Shown piece after piece: positions 49,086 to 61,250 of a stretch of 64,000 bases of DNA (positions within the stretch are counted from its first letter, which is position 1; each line of letters starts with the position of its first letter). The notes under the pieces were generated by a model that saw only the letters and a list, made by a program, of their open reading frames with translations, ran no database searches and had not been told where the DNA came from. The stretch is from Archilochus colubris (Eukaryota; Chordata; Aves; Apodiformes; Trochilidae), in contig CM041090.1 in NCBI GenBank assembly GCA_023079485.1, positions 3,139,163 through 3,203,162 of the forward strand, given 5' to 3'. Both the position numbers and the translations under genes were made by a program.

Positions 49086-50224
49086 CATGGGCTGCTGACA
49101 TTCCCCAGAAGCAGACCACCCCTCTCTCTGTCTCCCTATTCCCTGGAGCCTACCCTGAGCCCTGAAAACCCTTGCCTGAAAAAAAAAAGACATCTGAGGT
49201 GTAGCAAATTCAGCTCTCCTGCCCTCCTGGTGTCTGCTTTCCCTCATAGGTATCCTGCACGTGAAGGACATCATGCAGACACATCCTCCTGTGACCCACT
49301 GTGTGTTCATAGAACAGCTCATAAGTTTTCCTTCAAAAATCCTGTGAAATAAGCTTACTTGCATCCAAAAATTTTCCAGGTTTAGTTTGTAGAAGGTGCA
49401 GCCAGCTCCTGCAGCATTGGTGGTGAGGAAAACTCCAAGCCCCTGCTTTCCACCTGGAACCTACTGAGTGAAACACCAGCTCTTTAGAAAAGAACCTTAA
49501 AAACCAACCTAACAAAAGCCCAAACGATTGCAATTCTATCTTTGAGCACAATGTAGTGAAAATATTAATAAGCTCCTGGAGAGTCACTGTATCTAGTGGG
49601 AGCTGATCCCAGAGGCATGAGATGCAATATTCACCTGTTAGGCATTATTCTCCAATTTAAACATTTCAAAGATACCACCAGAGAGAGGAAAATACTCCTA
49701 CTGACCACATCCATAGTCACAAACAGTGATGCATGGAAGCAAAACACTCTGAAAGGAATGATGGGCTGGAAATTGTTCAGCCAAACACTTAGACAGGGGG
49801 CTATTATCCTCAGAAAGAAGACCAGGTCTGAACTGGGACTGCCATATCCACCATATCCATCTGCCAGGAAGCATTTTGCTGCAATTCCTCCTAGACTGAT
49901 TCCTACCACATCATTTGCCTTAACTACCTCCAGAAGAGGCAGATATTAGGAGCTGTGACAAATAGCCCTGAAAGTTTATTCCCCTGTTTGCTTCCAGAAT
50001 ACAGGGTTCCTATCCACTGCACTTATCTCTTTATCCACAGTTCCTGCTGCAAGGAGTGTGATCCCTGAACATAATCAGGGAATCTGTGGACAACTAAAAC
50101 ACTGAAACAAGTGTTTCAGTGGCAAAGGCATGTGTGGTCATCTGGTTTAGGGATTTTTTGGGTTTTTTTTTTTGCTAACAACATGGTTTTACATTGATCC
50201 ACAGGCATCAAATAGCTTATTGAT

Positions 50225-51590
50225 CATAGAATCATAGAATCATAGAATCATAGACTCAGCTGGGTTGGAAGGGACCTCAGAGATCATCAAGTCCAACCCT
50301 TAATCCACTCCCCCCGTGGTTCCCAGCCCATGGCACTGAGTGCCACATCCAGTCTCTTTTTAATTATCTCCAGGGATGGAGAATCCACTACTTCCCTGGG
50401 CAGCCCATTCCAATGTCTGATCACCCTCTCCAGAAAGAAATTCTTTCTAATATCTAACCTAAACCTCCCCTGGCAGAGCTGAAGCCCATGGCCTCTTGTC
50501 TGACTGATGGAGAAGACCCTGACTCCCCCCCTGGCTCCAACCTCCTTTCAGGGAGTTGGAGAGAGTGATGAGGTCTCCCCTGAGCCTCCTCTTCTCCAGC
50601 CTCAACACCCCCAGCTCCCTCAGCCCTTCCTCACAGGACTTGTGCTGGATCCCTTCACAGCCTCCTTGCTCTTCTCTGGACCTGCTCCAGCACCTCAATC
50701 TCCTTCCTGAGCTGAGGGGCCCAGAACTGGACACAGGACTCAAGCTGTGGCCTCACCAGGGCTGAGGACAGGGGCAGAATCCCTTCCCTGGACCTGCTGG
50801 CCACGCTGTTCCTGATCCAGGCCAGGATGCCATTGGCCTTCTTGGCCACCTGGGCACACTGCTGGCTCATGTTCAGCTTCCTGGCAATCCAGACTCCCAG
50901 GTCCCTTTCTGCCACTCTGTGCCCAGCCTGGAGCTCCCCATGGGGTTGTTGTGTTGAACCTCATCCCGTTGGAATCATCCCAACTCTCCAGTCTGTCCAG
51001 GTCCCTCTGCAGAGCCCTCCTGCCTTCCAGCTGATCAGAACCCCCCCCCCCATCTTAGTGTCATTGCGAATTTGCTGATGATGGACTCAATCCCCTCATC
51101 TAAATCATCAGTGAAGATATTGAACAGAACTGGGCCCAACACTGATCCCTGGGGGACACCACAGCCGCCATTTTGATGCAGCCCCATTCAGCACCACTCT
51201 CTGGGCCCGGCCCTCCAGCCAGTTCCTAACCCAGCACAGGGTGCCCCTGTCCAAGCTGTGGGCTGACAGCTTTTTCAGGAGAATGCTGTGGGAGACGGTG
51301 TCAAAAGGCCTTGCTGAAGTCCAGGTAGACTCCATCCACAGCCTTCCCCTTATCCAGTAAGGTCACTGAATCATTAAAGAGATCAGGTTGGTCAGACAGG
51401 ACCTGCCCTTCCTAACCCCGTGCTGGCTGGGTCTGATCCCTTTGTCCATCCTGCAGGAGCTGTGTGATTGCCCCCAGGATGAGCTGCTCCATAACCTTGC
51501 CAGGCACTGAGGTCAGGCTGACGGGCCTGGAGTTTCCCGGGTCCTCCTTTCATCCCTTTTTGTGGATTGGCATGACATTTCCCAACTTTC
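50225..51590 (-). mobile_element. CR1 LINE, longest copy in the window (about 1.37 kb), 5' truncated
   Basis: Four CATAGAATCA-type tail units at the left, then the 3' region, the ORF2 C-terminus, part of the RT domain ([42 protein letters not shown]) and further RT sequence to about 51,590. Frameshifts are present. It lacks about 30 bp at 50,950-50,955 and a second short segment near 50,913; both deletions are shared with the block B' copy. Confidence 0.93.
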
Positions 51591-54396
51591 AATCATGATG
51601 GGGAAGTTGGTTGGGGATCAATGACCCAAATGGGAGAGGAAAGAGAGATGATCAGGGAGTCAGCAGCACCCTGAGGAGAGGATCAGTTTCTTAGGCCCTC
51701 TCATCCACGCTGCCTGAACAGCCCAAAAGAAGGCAAAGGACTCTGGATAAACTCCGTGTTTATTTCCTCTGTGTTTGTTTATTTATTTATGGGAATCCCT
51801 ATGAGGGAGAAAACAGCTTTATCCCAGGAACTGCTTGGCAGAGCCCTGGAGACAGTATTTAAGGAGCAGCAATATCCAGACCTTAGCAGAGAGAAAAATA
51901 CAGCACAAATAAAAGTCTGTGCCCACAGTTGCTCACTTCTGAACACAAAATAAAGGAGCATGGGCTGAAATGCTGGATGATGTTTCAGGAGATGATGATT
52001 CTTGACATTGATGCCTGCAATCTCACAGGTGTCAGAAGGCCAGTAGCCTGCAGCTGGGTTGGCTGCCTTGAAAATAAATCAAGTTCCACTCAAGCAGAGG
52101 CACAAGATTTCTTTACTTGTCCTGGGTTTTTAGGGGACACCAAACAGACTACAGTGAAAGATTCTGGCCGTCTCTGCAGCTTTGGTGTTTGTTCTCAATT
52201 CAGTCTCTTCCATCCTTATTTTTTCTTTTTTTTCTTAACCTGCAAGAAATGAAGCTGATATTTCATTTAATTTGCCAGCTTGTTTTTCTACACTGCAGTG
52301 TGTGAGAAGAATAAATGTGATTGTACCCTGACCTGCCTGGCAAAAAACCTGACCCTGTCCCTCCACAAACACACACACTTTTTGACATGTTTCTTTGAGG
52401 CAGACCATTTGCAAAACCAGATGAAGCCAGGCAAAAGAACGAGTTGAGGAGGAAGGAAAAGAGCTAATATTCCCATTTCACCAGGACTTTTAAATAAATA
52501 AGGAGAACAGTTAATAATTAATGAGCCTAAACTCGAAGTCCTTACCCTAGGCAATATTCTCCTTCGATGAGCATTTTGCTCAAGCAGAATGTAGGTCAGA
52601 AATTCAGGTCTGACATAAAGAGGATGATGATAAATTATAATGGGAGGCTGATTTTCTCCCCTTAAAAAAAAACAAACAAAAAACAAAAACCCAAAAACCA
52701 TTAACTGGAAGGGCCACGTAAAAAGTAGAAGCCTGCCTTGTTCTGCTGGATTTTATCCAATGTTGGAGAAAGGAGGAGGCTAATGCACATCTCTATCTTT
52801 CTTCCCCCCATCTCTGGTCCAACAGGCAGGGATAAAAGCATCCAGGGAAGGGCATCACAAGGCTTCCTAAGCCCTGTTTTGTATGGGCCAGGCAGACAGT
52901 CTGTAGGAGAACTTCCTGAGAGGAAGAAACCACAATATAGCTGGACTCACCACTCATCTCAGCCCTGAAAACAAACATAAAGTCTGTGTGGAGGGATTTC
53001 TTTGCTGATGGGTATCAGCTTCAGGCTAAAAGCCACACCAAAAAAATTGGCAGCCCTGAAGCATCCTCATGACTGCAACCAAAGCTTCAAGATGTGACCA
53101 GCCTGATTCAGTCGTTTTTGAGGGCCCCTTGCTCACTGCCACCTCCTTTTTGTGTGGAATCTTAGGAGAAAAATTAGGGAAAACTGAGTCAGGAAGGGAA
53201 TTTGAACTATCAGTACTTGTACTTTGGGTTTTCCCCCCCATTCTTCTGGATTTTTTCTCTGATTTCCAGCTAAATTTCCCCCCCTCATTCTTCTGAATTT
53301 TTTCTCTGATTTCCAGCTAATTTTTTCCCCCCATTCTTATGGATTTTTTTCTCTGATTTCCAGCTAAATTGTCATCCAAGCATCCTCTCCTGTCTGGATT
53401 TCCTTCTCCTGGCTTTACTAACACCTGCATGATGTCCCCCCCCAAACCTCTCCAGCCACACTCAGTCCTCTCTCCTGCCATCACCCATGCTCCCATTTTA
53501 TGTTGGTTTGGATTTCCAATCCCAAGTTACCTCCAGGGCTTCTAAGACTGATTTACATCCCCAGCAGCAGTAACAACAGCAAATTGTCCTCTGTGCTGGT
53601 GATGCAGCTGCAAATGCTCAACTTCTCTGCTTTTAGCAGATGTACAAAGGTTTCCACCTCTCTTGGGATGCACACACACAACTGCTGCCCTGAGCTTCAT
53701 GTAACCCCCTACACATCACATTTTTTGCTGTTCGAAAAGGCAGAAAGTGAAGAGCAAACAGCATGCTGGGGACAGAGCTGTCTCTTTAATCAGGAGAGAT
53801 GACAGGGGACTGACTCCAAACCTTTGTGTGGGATTGGGTGGGTAAATGGCAACAGGAGAAACTCAGTCAATATTGGTGCTTATTTTTTTTCCTTTCAAGG
53901 CTCAGTGCAGAAAGACACTGCAGCTCTTTGTATACTTAAAAAGCGTCCCCATGTCACATCTGTCAGATGGGGAAGGTATCAAGGCATCATGACAGACAGA
54001 TAAATAATGCTGGTTTTGACTTCAGGCAGCAAAGGATCCATGGCAGACTGTAAGAGGAATGGGATGGAGGAATGTACTGGCATGTGCCTGTGACACATGT
54101 TCTGAAAGGCATAGAGGGCTGACATATCTGTGTTTAAGAAATGACCCAGAACTTGCCCTCTGAATGTCTCCGTTTTTGTTTTGTTTAGTTTCCTTTAGAC
54201 AAGGCTGTAAAACTGTATTCATTTCATCAAGTATCTCTCTGAACTTCATAAACCCCATTAGAGAAGTCAAGATGTTAGTGGAGACCCTTTCCTCACCTTT
54301 TCCTTAGCCAGGACAGAGGCTGCAGCATCATTTTCTCACCAGGTGTGGCTGAGGTGACATCCAGGACAAGCAGGGAGAGGGGACCAAGTCTCATGG
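51591..54396. other. Intergenic sequence, no gene seen
   Basis: Apart from the 47-bp minisatellite at about 53,230-53,371 and short homopolymer runs, nothing was recognised. Confidence 0.5.
53230..53371. repeat. 47-bp minisatellite, 3 units
   Basis: CTCTGATTTCCAGCTAA recurs at 53,257, 53,304 and 53,351, each preceded by CATTCTTNTGNATTTTTT. The period is exactly 47. Confidence 0.93.
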
Positions 54397-54545
54397 ATTC
54401 ATAGAATCTTTCAGCTTGGAAAAGACCCTTGGGATCATCAAGTCCAACCATCATCCCTACTCTACAAAGTTCTCCCCTAAATCATATCCCCCAACACCAC
54501 ATCTTAATGACCCTGGGCACACCTTAGTTACAACTCCAGGCATTT
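54397..54545 (-). mobile_element. CR1 LINE 3' fragment (old)
   Basis: GGATTCATAGAATC, CAGCTTGGAAAAGACCC, GGGATCATCAAGTCCAACC and CACCACATCTTAATG are a diverged CR1 3' end. Confidence 0.85.
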
Positions 54546-56486
54546 TGTTATTCCTCTGAACTTCCAGCCCAGTGGTCCAGCTCCATCATGGGGGTGACAA
54601 ACAAGAACCCTCAGTCCAAAACACCAGCTGGCAAAAAGAAAAAGGAGACTATACAAGAGCCATATCATTTTTCCCAGCAGAGTGACTCAATCATCCATGG
54701 CTGCCAGCTGGGGCTCGTTTAATTGCTTCAGACAGAGCTCTGTGGTTGGCTGAGGAGGCACTAATTGCATGAAAAGATAATCACAGGCAGGCAGGTCACT
54801 TCAGCAGGTGGCTTTTTTGGGAAGCCCTACTGCTGGGGCAGACAGGGAATGGGAGTAGTGATGGGTGTTGCATCCCATGGAGGACACATCCTGCACCTAG
54901 GAGCTCAGCAGCCTCTGAAAGATGGAAGAGGAGTCTAAAAGTGGAAGATGGCTGTGAAGGAGAGGCCTTTTGACCCAAGGTAAGCAGCCCCTGCTGGGAC
55001 ATCCCCTTCAACTGGAGCTGGGAATTGCTTTTGCCTTGAGAGCTCTGTGCAATATCAGGGTTTTCACCTTCAGGCAGTGGGTAGGAGGGGTCCATGGTGG
55101 GGCAGGAGAAGCCCTCTGCTAGCAAGCTTTATGTGGGTGTCCAAGGCCCCTTTTTGGAGCCATGAAGCTCTCCTGCAGAAAGCTGAGGATGCAGTCACAT
55201 GAGAAGAAGGCAGTAGGCAGGGCAGCTGCTGATACAAAACACAACTGTGAATTCCTCTGTCAGCTGATCTTGAATTATTTCCCATATTAGCCCCACTTAG
55301 TCTCTCTTTCTCACCTCCCTCCACTTGAACACCACCAACTCTTACACACCATCAGGGCTTCCTTCCAGCCCAGCAGCATCCCCCTCTCATCAGCCAGAAC
55401 TGCCAAGAGGTCAATAAAAAAATGTTCTCTCCTGCAGGGTGAGAAGCAAAAGCATCCCACACTCACATTTTTCAGGGCCAGTGCTTACAGTCCCTGATGT
55501 GGGCATCTGCTGTGGATGATGCAGCAAAGAGTGCTCTGAAATGTTGTGGTTTTGTTGTTGGTTTGCTGGTTTTTTTTTTCCTTTTTTCATTATATTAACA
55601 TTCCAAGTGCAGTGACACTGGTCATGGTAGCAACAACCCTAATCCAGAGGGCTTTGTAGGAATGACAAATGGGCAGAAAAACAGGGAATTGGAATTAAGT
55701 CAGGGTCAGACAGTAGGTGAAACCCTGCTTGGCCAGCAGCAGAATCCAGATTTCCCAAACCCCCCCCTAATACCTCAGCCTGTGCCACACACGATCCACT
55801 TGGCTTTTGTTAGTAACAAATATTCTCTTGCACATGGATGAGAGAGGCTGTGAAGCTGAATAGGAGCTGGTTCAGATGAGAATGTCCCAGCAGAACAATT
55901 GATGCTATTTTTAAAAAAAATGCACTGGTTGCAGTGTATAATTAGAAGCTGTGCCTGCCACACAGGAATTAGAGATAATGATTCTGAAAGAAAGCGATGG
56001 GAATCCAAACAGAACAATTTCTGTCCTGAAACTCAATTGCTAAAAGAATTCTTTCAGCTTTTCATCAAAACCTCATCTGGACAGTGTGAGGTGTGGAAGC
56101 ATCACAAAGTGTTGGAAAGTTTTGTAGGCAAGAACATAGCTCAGGGAGGTTAAAGGAAAACCTGTGGGAATTTGGATGCCTGATTTGTGTTTGTCACACC
56201 CCCGTGATCAGAGGATCCCTTTTGAAAGCCCCTCCTGTTGGTGACAAAGGGACACAGTGGGACAAAGGAAGCTCTGGAGATCCAGACTTCAAGTTGGAAC
56301 AAAATGTATTTTCAGAATCTCTTGTGGAAAGGCAAAAATTCAGCTCTTCCATTTTCTAACCCCGGGAATGCCTTTATTTAACAGTTACATGTGAAAATTT
56401 TGAAATATTTTTTCCTCCATAATGTAAACACCATAATGGAGATGAAAATGTAATGTCCTTCTTAATTAACTTTCATATGTGTTGTT
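54546..56486. other. Intergenic sequence, no gene seen
   Basis: No exon, RNA gene or repeat family recognised. Confidence 0.5.
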
Positions 56487-56667
56487 ATAGAATCACAGAA
56501 GTCTCAGGCTTGGAAGGGACCTTTTAAGCTCATCCAGTTCCACTCCCCTGCATGGGCAGGGATCCCTCCCACCACTTCAGGTTGCTCAGAGCCCAATCCT
56601 GGGGCCTTAAAAACTTCCAGGGATGGATGGGGCTTCCACCACTTCTCTGGGCACCCTGTGCCAGGGT
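56487..56667 (-). mobile_element. CR1 LINE 3' fragment (old subfamily)
   Basis: TAGAATCACAGAAGTC, GCTTGGAAGGGACC, TCATCCAGTTCCACTCC and TTCCAGGGATGGATGGGGC give CR1 order. It stops at CTGTGCCAGGG, where the tail of a younger CR1 begins. Confidence 0.85.
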
Positions 56668-57437
56668 CATAGAATCATAGAATCATAGAATTGGCTGGGT
56701 TGGAAGGGACCTCAGAGATCATCGAGTCCAACCCTTGAACCACCGTTGCGGTTGCTAGACCATGGCACTGAGTGCCACATCCAGTCTCTTTTGAAATATC
56801 TCCAGACACGGAGAATCCATTACTTCCCTGGGCAGCCCATTCCAATGCCGGGTCACTCTCTCTGTAAAGAAATTCTTTCTAATCTCAAACCTAAACCTCC
56901 CCTGGCACAACTTGAGACCCTGCCCTCTTGTCTTGCTGAGAATTGCCTGGGAAACGAGCCCAACCCCCCCCCCGGCTCCAACCTCCTTTCAGGGAGTTGT
57001 AGAGAGTGATGAGGTCTCCCCTGAGCCTCCTCTTCTCCAGGCTGAACACCCCCAGCTCTCTCAGCCTCTCCTCATAGGTTCTGTGCTCAAGCCCCTTCAC
57101 CAGCCTGGTTGCCTCCTTTGGACCCGCTCCAGCACCTCAATCTCCTTCCTGAACTTCCTGAGGGGCCCAGAACTGGACACAGGACTCAAGCTGTAGCCTC
57201 ACCAGGGCTGAGCACAGGGGCAGAATCCCTTCCCTGGACCTGCTGGCCACACTGTTCCTGATCCAGCCCAGGATGCCATTGGCCTTCTTGGCCACCTGGG
57301 CACACTGCTGGCTCATGTTCAGCTTCCTGGCAATCCAGACTCCCAGGTCCCTTTCTGCCTGGCTGCTCTCCAACCACTCTGTGCCCAGCCTGGAGCTCCC
57401 CATGGGGTTGATGTGGCCAAAGTGCAGGACCCGGCAC
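56668..57437 (-). mobile_element. CR1 LINE, 5' truncated, inserted next to or into an older CR1
   Basis: The tail (three TCATAGAA units) abuts the older fragment. The minus frame gives pieces of ORF2 ([58 protein letters not shown]). It is truncated near GGACCCGGCA. No intact ORF. Confidence 0.93.
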
Positions 57438-57837
57438 GGGCTGAAATTTGGCAGGCTCAAACCTATCCAGAAGAGACACAGGCTGAAAGGAAAGAACTGG
57501 GAGCATGGATCAGTCTGATCCAAGCATCTTTCTCCTGCCTAGGATGTGGGTAAGCATCTTGCTAAAAGGACAACAATGCCCTTCCTATAGAAAGGACCCA
57601 CCTCCAGCATCCTCACCATGTTTATTTGACAAGAAAAAAAGCAGCTGTGGGTATGACTGGAATCATCCCTACCCTTCTGCATGACTTTACTGGTTAGGAA
57701 TCAGTGTGCCTAATTCATTAGGCTGCTGCTGATCAGTGGTTCCTGCTTGCAGCTGGGGCCCTGGTGCCCTTCCCTTTTCAGAGAAACTGAAGCAGAACAG
57801 GCAGTAATGAAACTCTGAAGTACCCCAAAGTAGAGCT

Positions 57838-57860
57838 TTTTTTTTTTTTTTTTTTTTTTT
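57838..57860. repeat. Poly(T) run
   Basis: An uninterrupted run of more than 20 T. Confidence 0.95.
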
Positions 57861-60776
57861 CCTCTCCCTTTAATTGCAAGGCTAATGTTCCACATGAATA
57901 TCTAGCAGCTGGTTGTTTGTGTGTCTCATTTTGAAAGAAAGCAAGAAAAAAACAAGAGAGAGTACAGCTGAGAGTCAAAAAAGCTTTCAGCAGAGATAAG
58001 GCACTTTGCCACCAGCCCTTCATGGGAAGGGCATTCTGACAGCAAGATGATTTTAAATCATTAAGTGCACAAAGTTCTTCCAGAATTTCAATATTTATTA
58101 AATCTATGGACCCAGGGCAGTCACTAAGAAAAAAAAAAAGCTAAAAGATAAAATGCTGGTGGTATGCAGTGCCACAGGAGAAGAAATCAGCCAGGCACAG
58201 CTAAATGAAAATGCATGAACCTGTGGAAGGAGCTAGGCAGGAATTTCCTAATGCCAAAAGGACAGATCCCAGAGTTCTTCCCTCCACTCCCTTTATTTTT
58301 CCTAATGAATATTTCCCTGGAATCTGCAGCCATTGCTGCTCGGGGTCACCCTCTGGGAAGCCACTGGCAAGCTGGCATCTTAAAGGGAGCAGGGTGTCTG
58401 CTTCTGTAGCTGGTTCCTTTGACTCTGATCCATGGAAATGTATGGATAAATATCCAGTTATCTGTGCCTGGCAGCCAGCCATGCCTGGATGAAGAGGGAT
58501 GGGCAGCTGTGTGCTCATCTCAGGCTCCAGCATTTCAAAACTGTCCCCTGCCTCAAGGAGGTTGGGCATTGGAGAGGAGGGATGTGTTCACCCCCAGGTG
58601 TTAGCTGAAAAGCCACAAAAGCTCAAGGAAGCCACCTCAAAAAAAAAAAAAAAAAGAAAAAACCAACCATTTGTAGAGACAGGTAGAGGAGAAAGTGAGC
58701 TCAAGGTCTGACCACCCAGCAAACCAAGGAGGAGAGGGCAAATTTCATGGGCTGGATCTCTGGGAATTAATGCCAAACGTGTGGCTGTATAGTGAAAATA
58801 AGAGAGAAATGTAAAAGTGATCAAAAAGTAAGGATTAATTCAGAGGGATAAAGGGAATCCTGGCTAAGGAAGAATTCTCATCTCAGTTAAACTCAGAGAG
58901 TAGGTTTTAGGAAGAGCTCAGCCCCTGCAGATGAGAATCTTTGCAGGGAGATGGGTCAGGGGAACTCAGCCTCAATATGAGACCCCTTTTCATGTTCTTA
59001 ACCAGTAACACAAAATACTGGAACTCAGATGAGCTGCTTAGTTATGTTCCTACTGCCTTGGTCTAGATAAGGTGCAGATTATATCTGTCAGTACTTAGCA
59101 GCAGGATGGCTCTTTTGACCTTTTTCTCATGTCTTGACCCATCTCCACCTCTCTCCCCTGATATTTTCCATCACCTAAATTCCACTTAATTTAGTTGAAA
59201 CAAAGATGAGGTAAGATGCCTGTTATAAGATGCTCTTTCATGCTAAACCCCAGTTCACATTCATATGATCTTCTGGTGGCTACAAACATTTTCCTCTGTA
59301 ATACAGAGCTACTGCTAAAGGCTTTTAGCCCTACAAAAAAGTTTAAAATTAAACAAAGGGCCAACACATGAGACACAGGACATGATTATTCCTCATCAGC
59401 AGTGCCAAGGCAAAGAAACATAAGTGAGAAGATAACCTGAAAGGGTAAAAGAGGGTGATGGGACTTTCCCACCAGCTGTTTCCAAGCAAGGAGATTGCTC
59501 CCCAGCTGCAAGTCCCTAACACAACTGCTCCTTGCTGCCTTGGGGCTGCTTTTCTTGCTTTCCAGAGAGGTAATTTGGGGTAATGCAGTACAGGTGTTGC
59601 TGACTTTGTTCAGCAGGGAAATCCAAAACCCAGGGGGAAAGGATGGTGCTGTCAGGGGGACCCACAATTTGGAGGTTCCTAGAGAACACAGCTTTCCTGG
59701 ATTTCACTTTTAGGATTGCTATATTCAGCCCTTTCTGCCAAATCCCTGTCTTTTGATTTACCTCCAAAATGGAGAAATTCATCATCATTTTCTTAACCAC
59801 CTGGTGTAATAACCTTAGAAATCTGATAGGACTTCGAGCCCAAGATGATTTCTAACATCCATTTATTAGCAGGTTTTCTTTTTGCTTTGGATTTGTGAAA
59901 CTCAAAAAAAAAATAAAAAAAAAAATAAATTAAATGCTTTTCCCCTCTGCCTTGCTTTGGAATTTTTACAGGTGGATCCTGCAAACACATCAGCCTGGCC
60001 ATTCCCAACAGGACCAGTCCCTAAGTGTGCTGACTGATGCCTTTCAAATACACTGTGGGAATGTGGGAGCACTACTGTGTTTTTCCCAGGCCCCCATCGC
60101 CCCTCCAAGGTTGTTGGAAGGGTTGGGAGAATGTGCCATGCACAAGTAGATGGATGACATTTTCTCCAGACAAGTTTTTCCTTATGTGCTTCCCACAACT
60201 ATTTCTGGGAAATGGATAAATGCATCAGAAATGCCATGGGAGGGAATTAACTCCCAGAGGTGCTGCAGCTCCACCCTGCTCCCCTGTGATGCTGAGCACC
60301 CACCAGGGCTGAAAGGAGCTCAACAATGCCATCCTCAGGTTCTCTCATCTCCAGGTTGCCATTTCCAGCCTTGATGAGATGTGACAAAGTGGCTCTTTGT
60401 CCCAGATAAGGCTGATAATGATTTGCTGCCTGTGCAGCAAGGGGGAAGGCGGGGGTGTTAAATCCCTAAAATCATGGACACTTCAAGTAGGATCAGGAAG
60501 CTGGTTTCTCCAGGGTCCCTCTATAATCAGTTAAGAAAACCTCCTATAAGAGGGATCTCAGCTGCCTTTGGCTTCATGTCTAACCCCATTACTGGACATT
60601 TGCTGGCAAGACCATAAAACTTTTACACTCAGGGTTCCTATGCCCAGTTCTAGGCTTGACCATCATAGGGATGAACTTCAGTACCACCTACAAGAGCTCT
60701 ATGTGGGATGGGAATGTAAAACCTCCAAGTTTCAAGGAGAAAACTTGGCTTAGAGTGTGACTATAATCTAGTTCCT

Positions 60777-60807
60777 ATTCTCAAATACTCAGTTTGTATT
60801 TGAGAAT
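60777..60807. repeat. Perfect 12-bp inverted repeat with 7-nt loop
   Basis: ATTCTCAAATAC at 60,777-60,788 pairs with GTATTTGAGAAT at 60,796-60,807. It is followed by two more partial CTCAAATACTCAA copies. Confidence 0.85.
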
Positions 60808-61140
60808 CAAATATCTCAAATACTCAACACAGGGGCTGCATTAGAGTCTCTCTCTGAACCCTCTCATCCCATCTTGAGTAAGGTTTTCTTAATTTCTTGG
60901 CTATCACACAGCTTTTTATTTACTCTCCTGCTGGGCAGATCTTGGAAAAAATCAAGATTTTAAGATGATAAGAATCATTTTATAGAAGAAAGAAAACTTC
61001 CCTGGGAAAGAAAGGTGCCAGCTGGGCAGGAAGGGATTTGCCCTTTAGTTGCCCAAAGCAGCCTCACAGCTCATCTCAGTAAGTTCAGGCAGTTTCATGT
61101 AGAGAAACAAGATAAACCAGGTGCCTCGAGTTGCCAAAGA

Positions 61141-61220
61141 GTGGGTGTGAGTCCACCTGTGCCTGGTTAGGGCAGGCCCCCTATTACCAGGGGGCCAATA
61201 AAGGTGGGACTCACACCCAC
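61141..61220. repeat. Nested inverted repeat (T-shaped fold)
   Basis: Outer arms: GTGGGTGTGAGTCCACCT at 61,141-61,158 and AGGTGGGACTCACACCCAC at 61,202-61,220 are complementary with one bulged base. Inside are two smaller hairpins: TGCC/GGCA (61,160-61,163 with 61,171-61,174) and GGCCCCCT/AGGGGGCC (61,175-61,182 with 61,189-61,196, 6-nt loop). CCAATAAAGG overlaps the right side and could act as a promoter or poly(A) signal. The family was not identified. Confidence 0.8.
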
Positions 61221-61250
61221 AGAGAGCTCAATTCACTCTGGTGCGAAGCA

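Larger units (their letters stand above)
41887..50224. other. Intergenic sequence, no gene seen
   Basis: Contains CR1 fragments at 42,388-42,840, about 44,830-44,895 and 48,085-48,395, a TGGA microsatellite and a 56-bp minisatellite. The stretches 42.85-44.8, 44.9-45.8 and 45.85-48.0 kb show no exon, RNA gene or repeat I can identify. Confidence 0.5.

Noticed and set aside
48849..49364. Minus-strand 171-codon frame
   Set aside because: Most of it is the 56-bp minisatellite read in three frames.
61141..61220. Idea that the T-shaped repeat is a viral terminal repeat
   Set aside because: Only the shape is similar. No viral coding sequence was recognised next to it, so I keep it as an unassigned inverted repeat.
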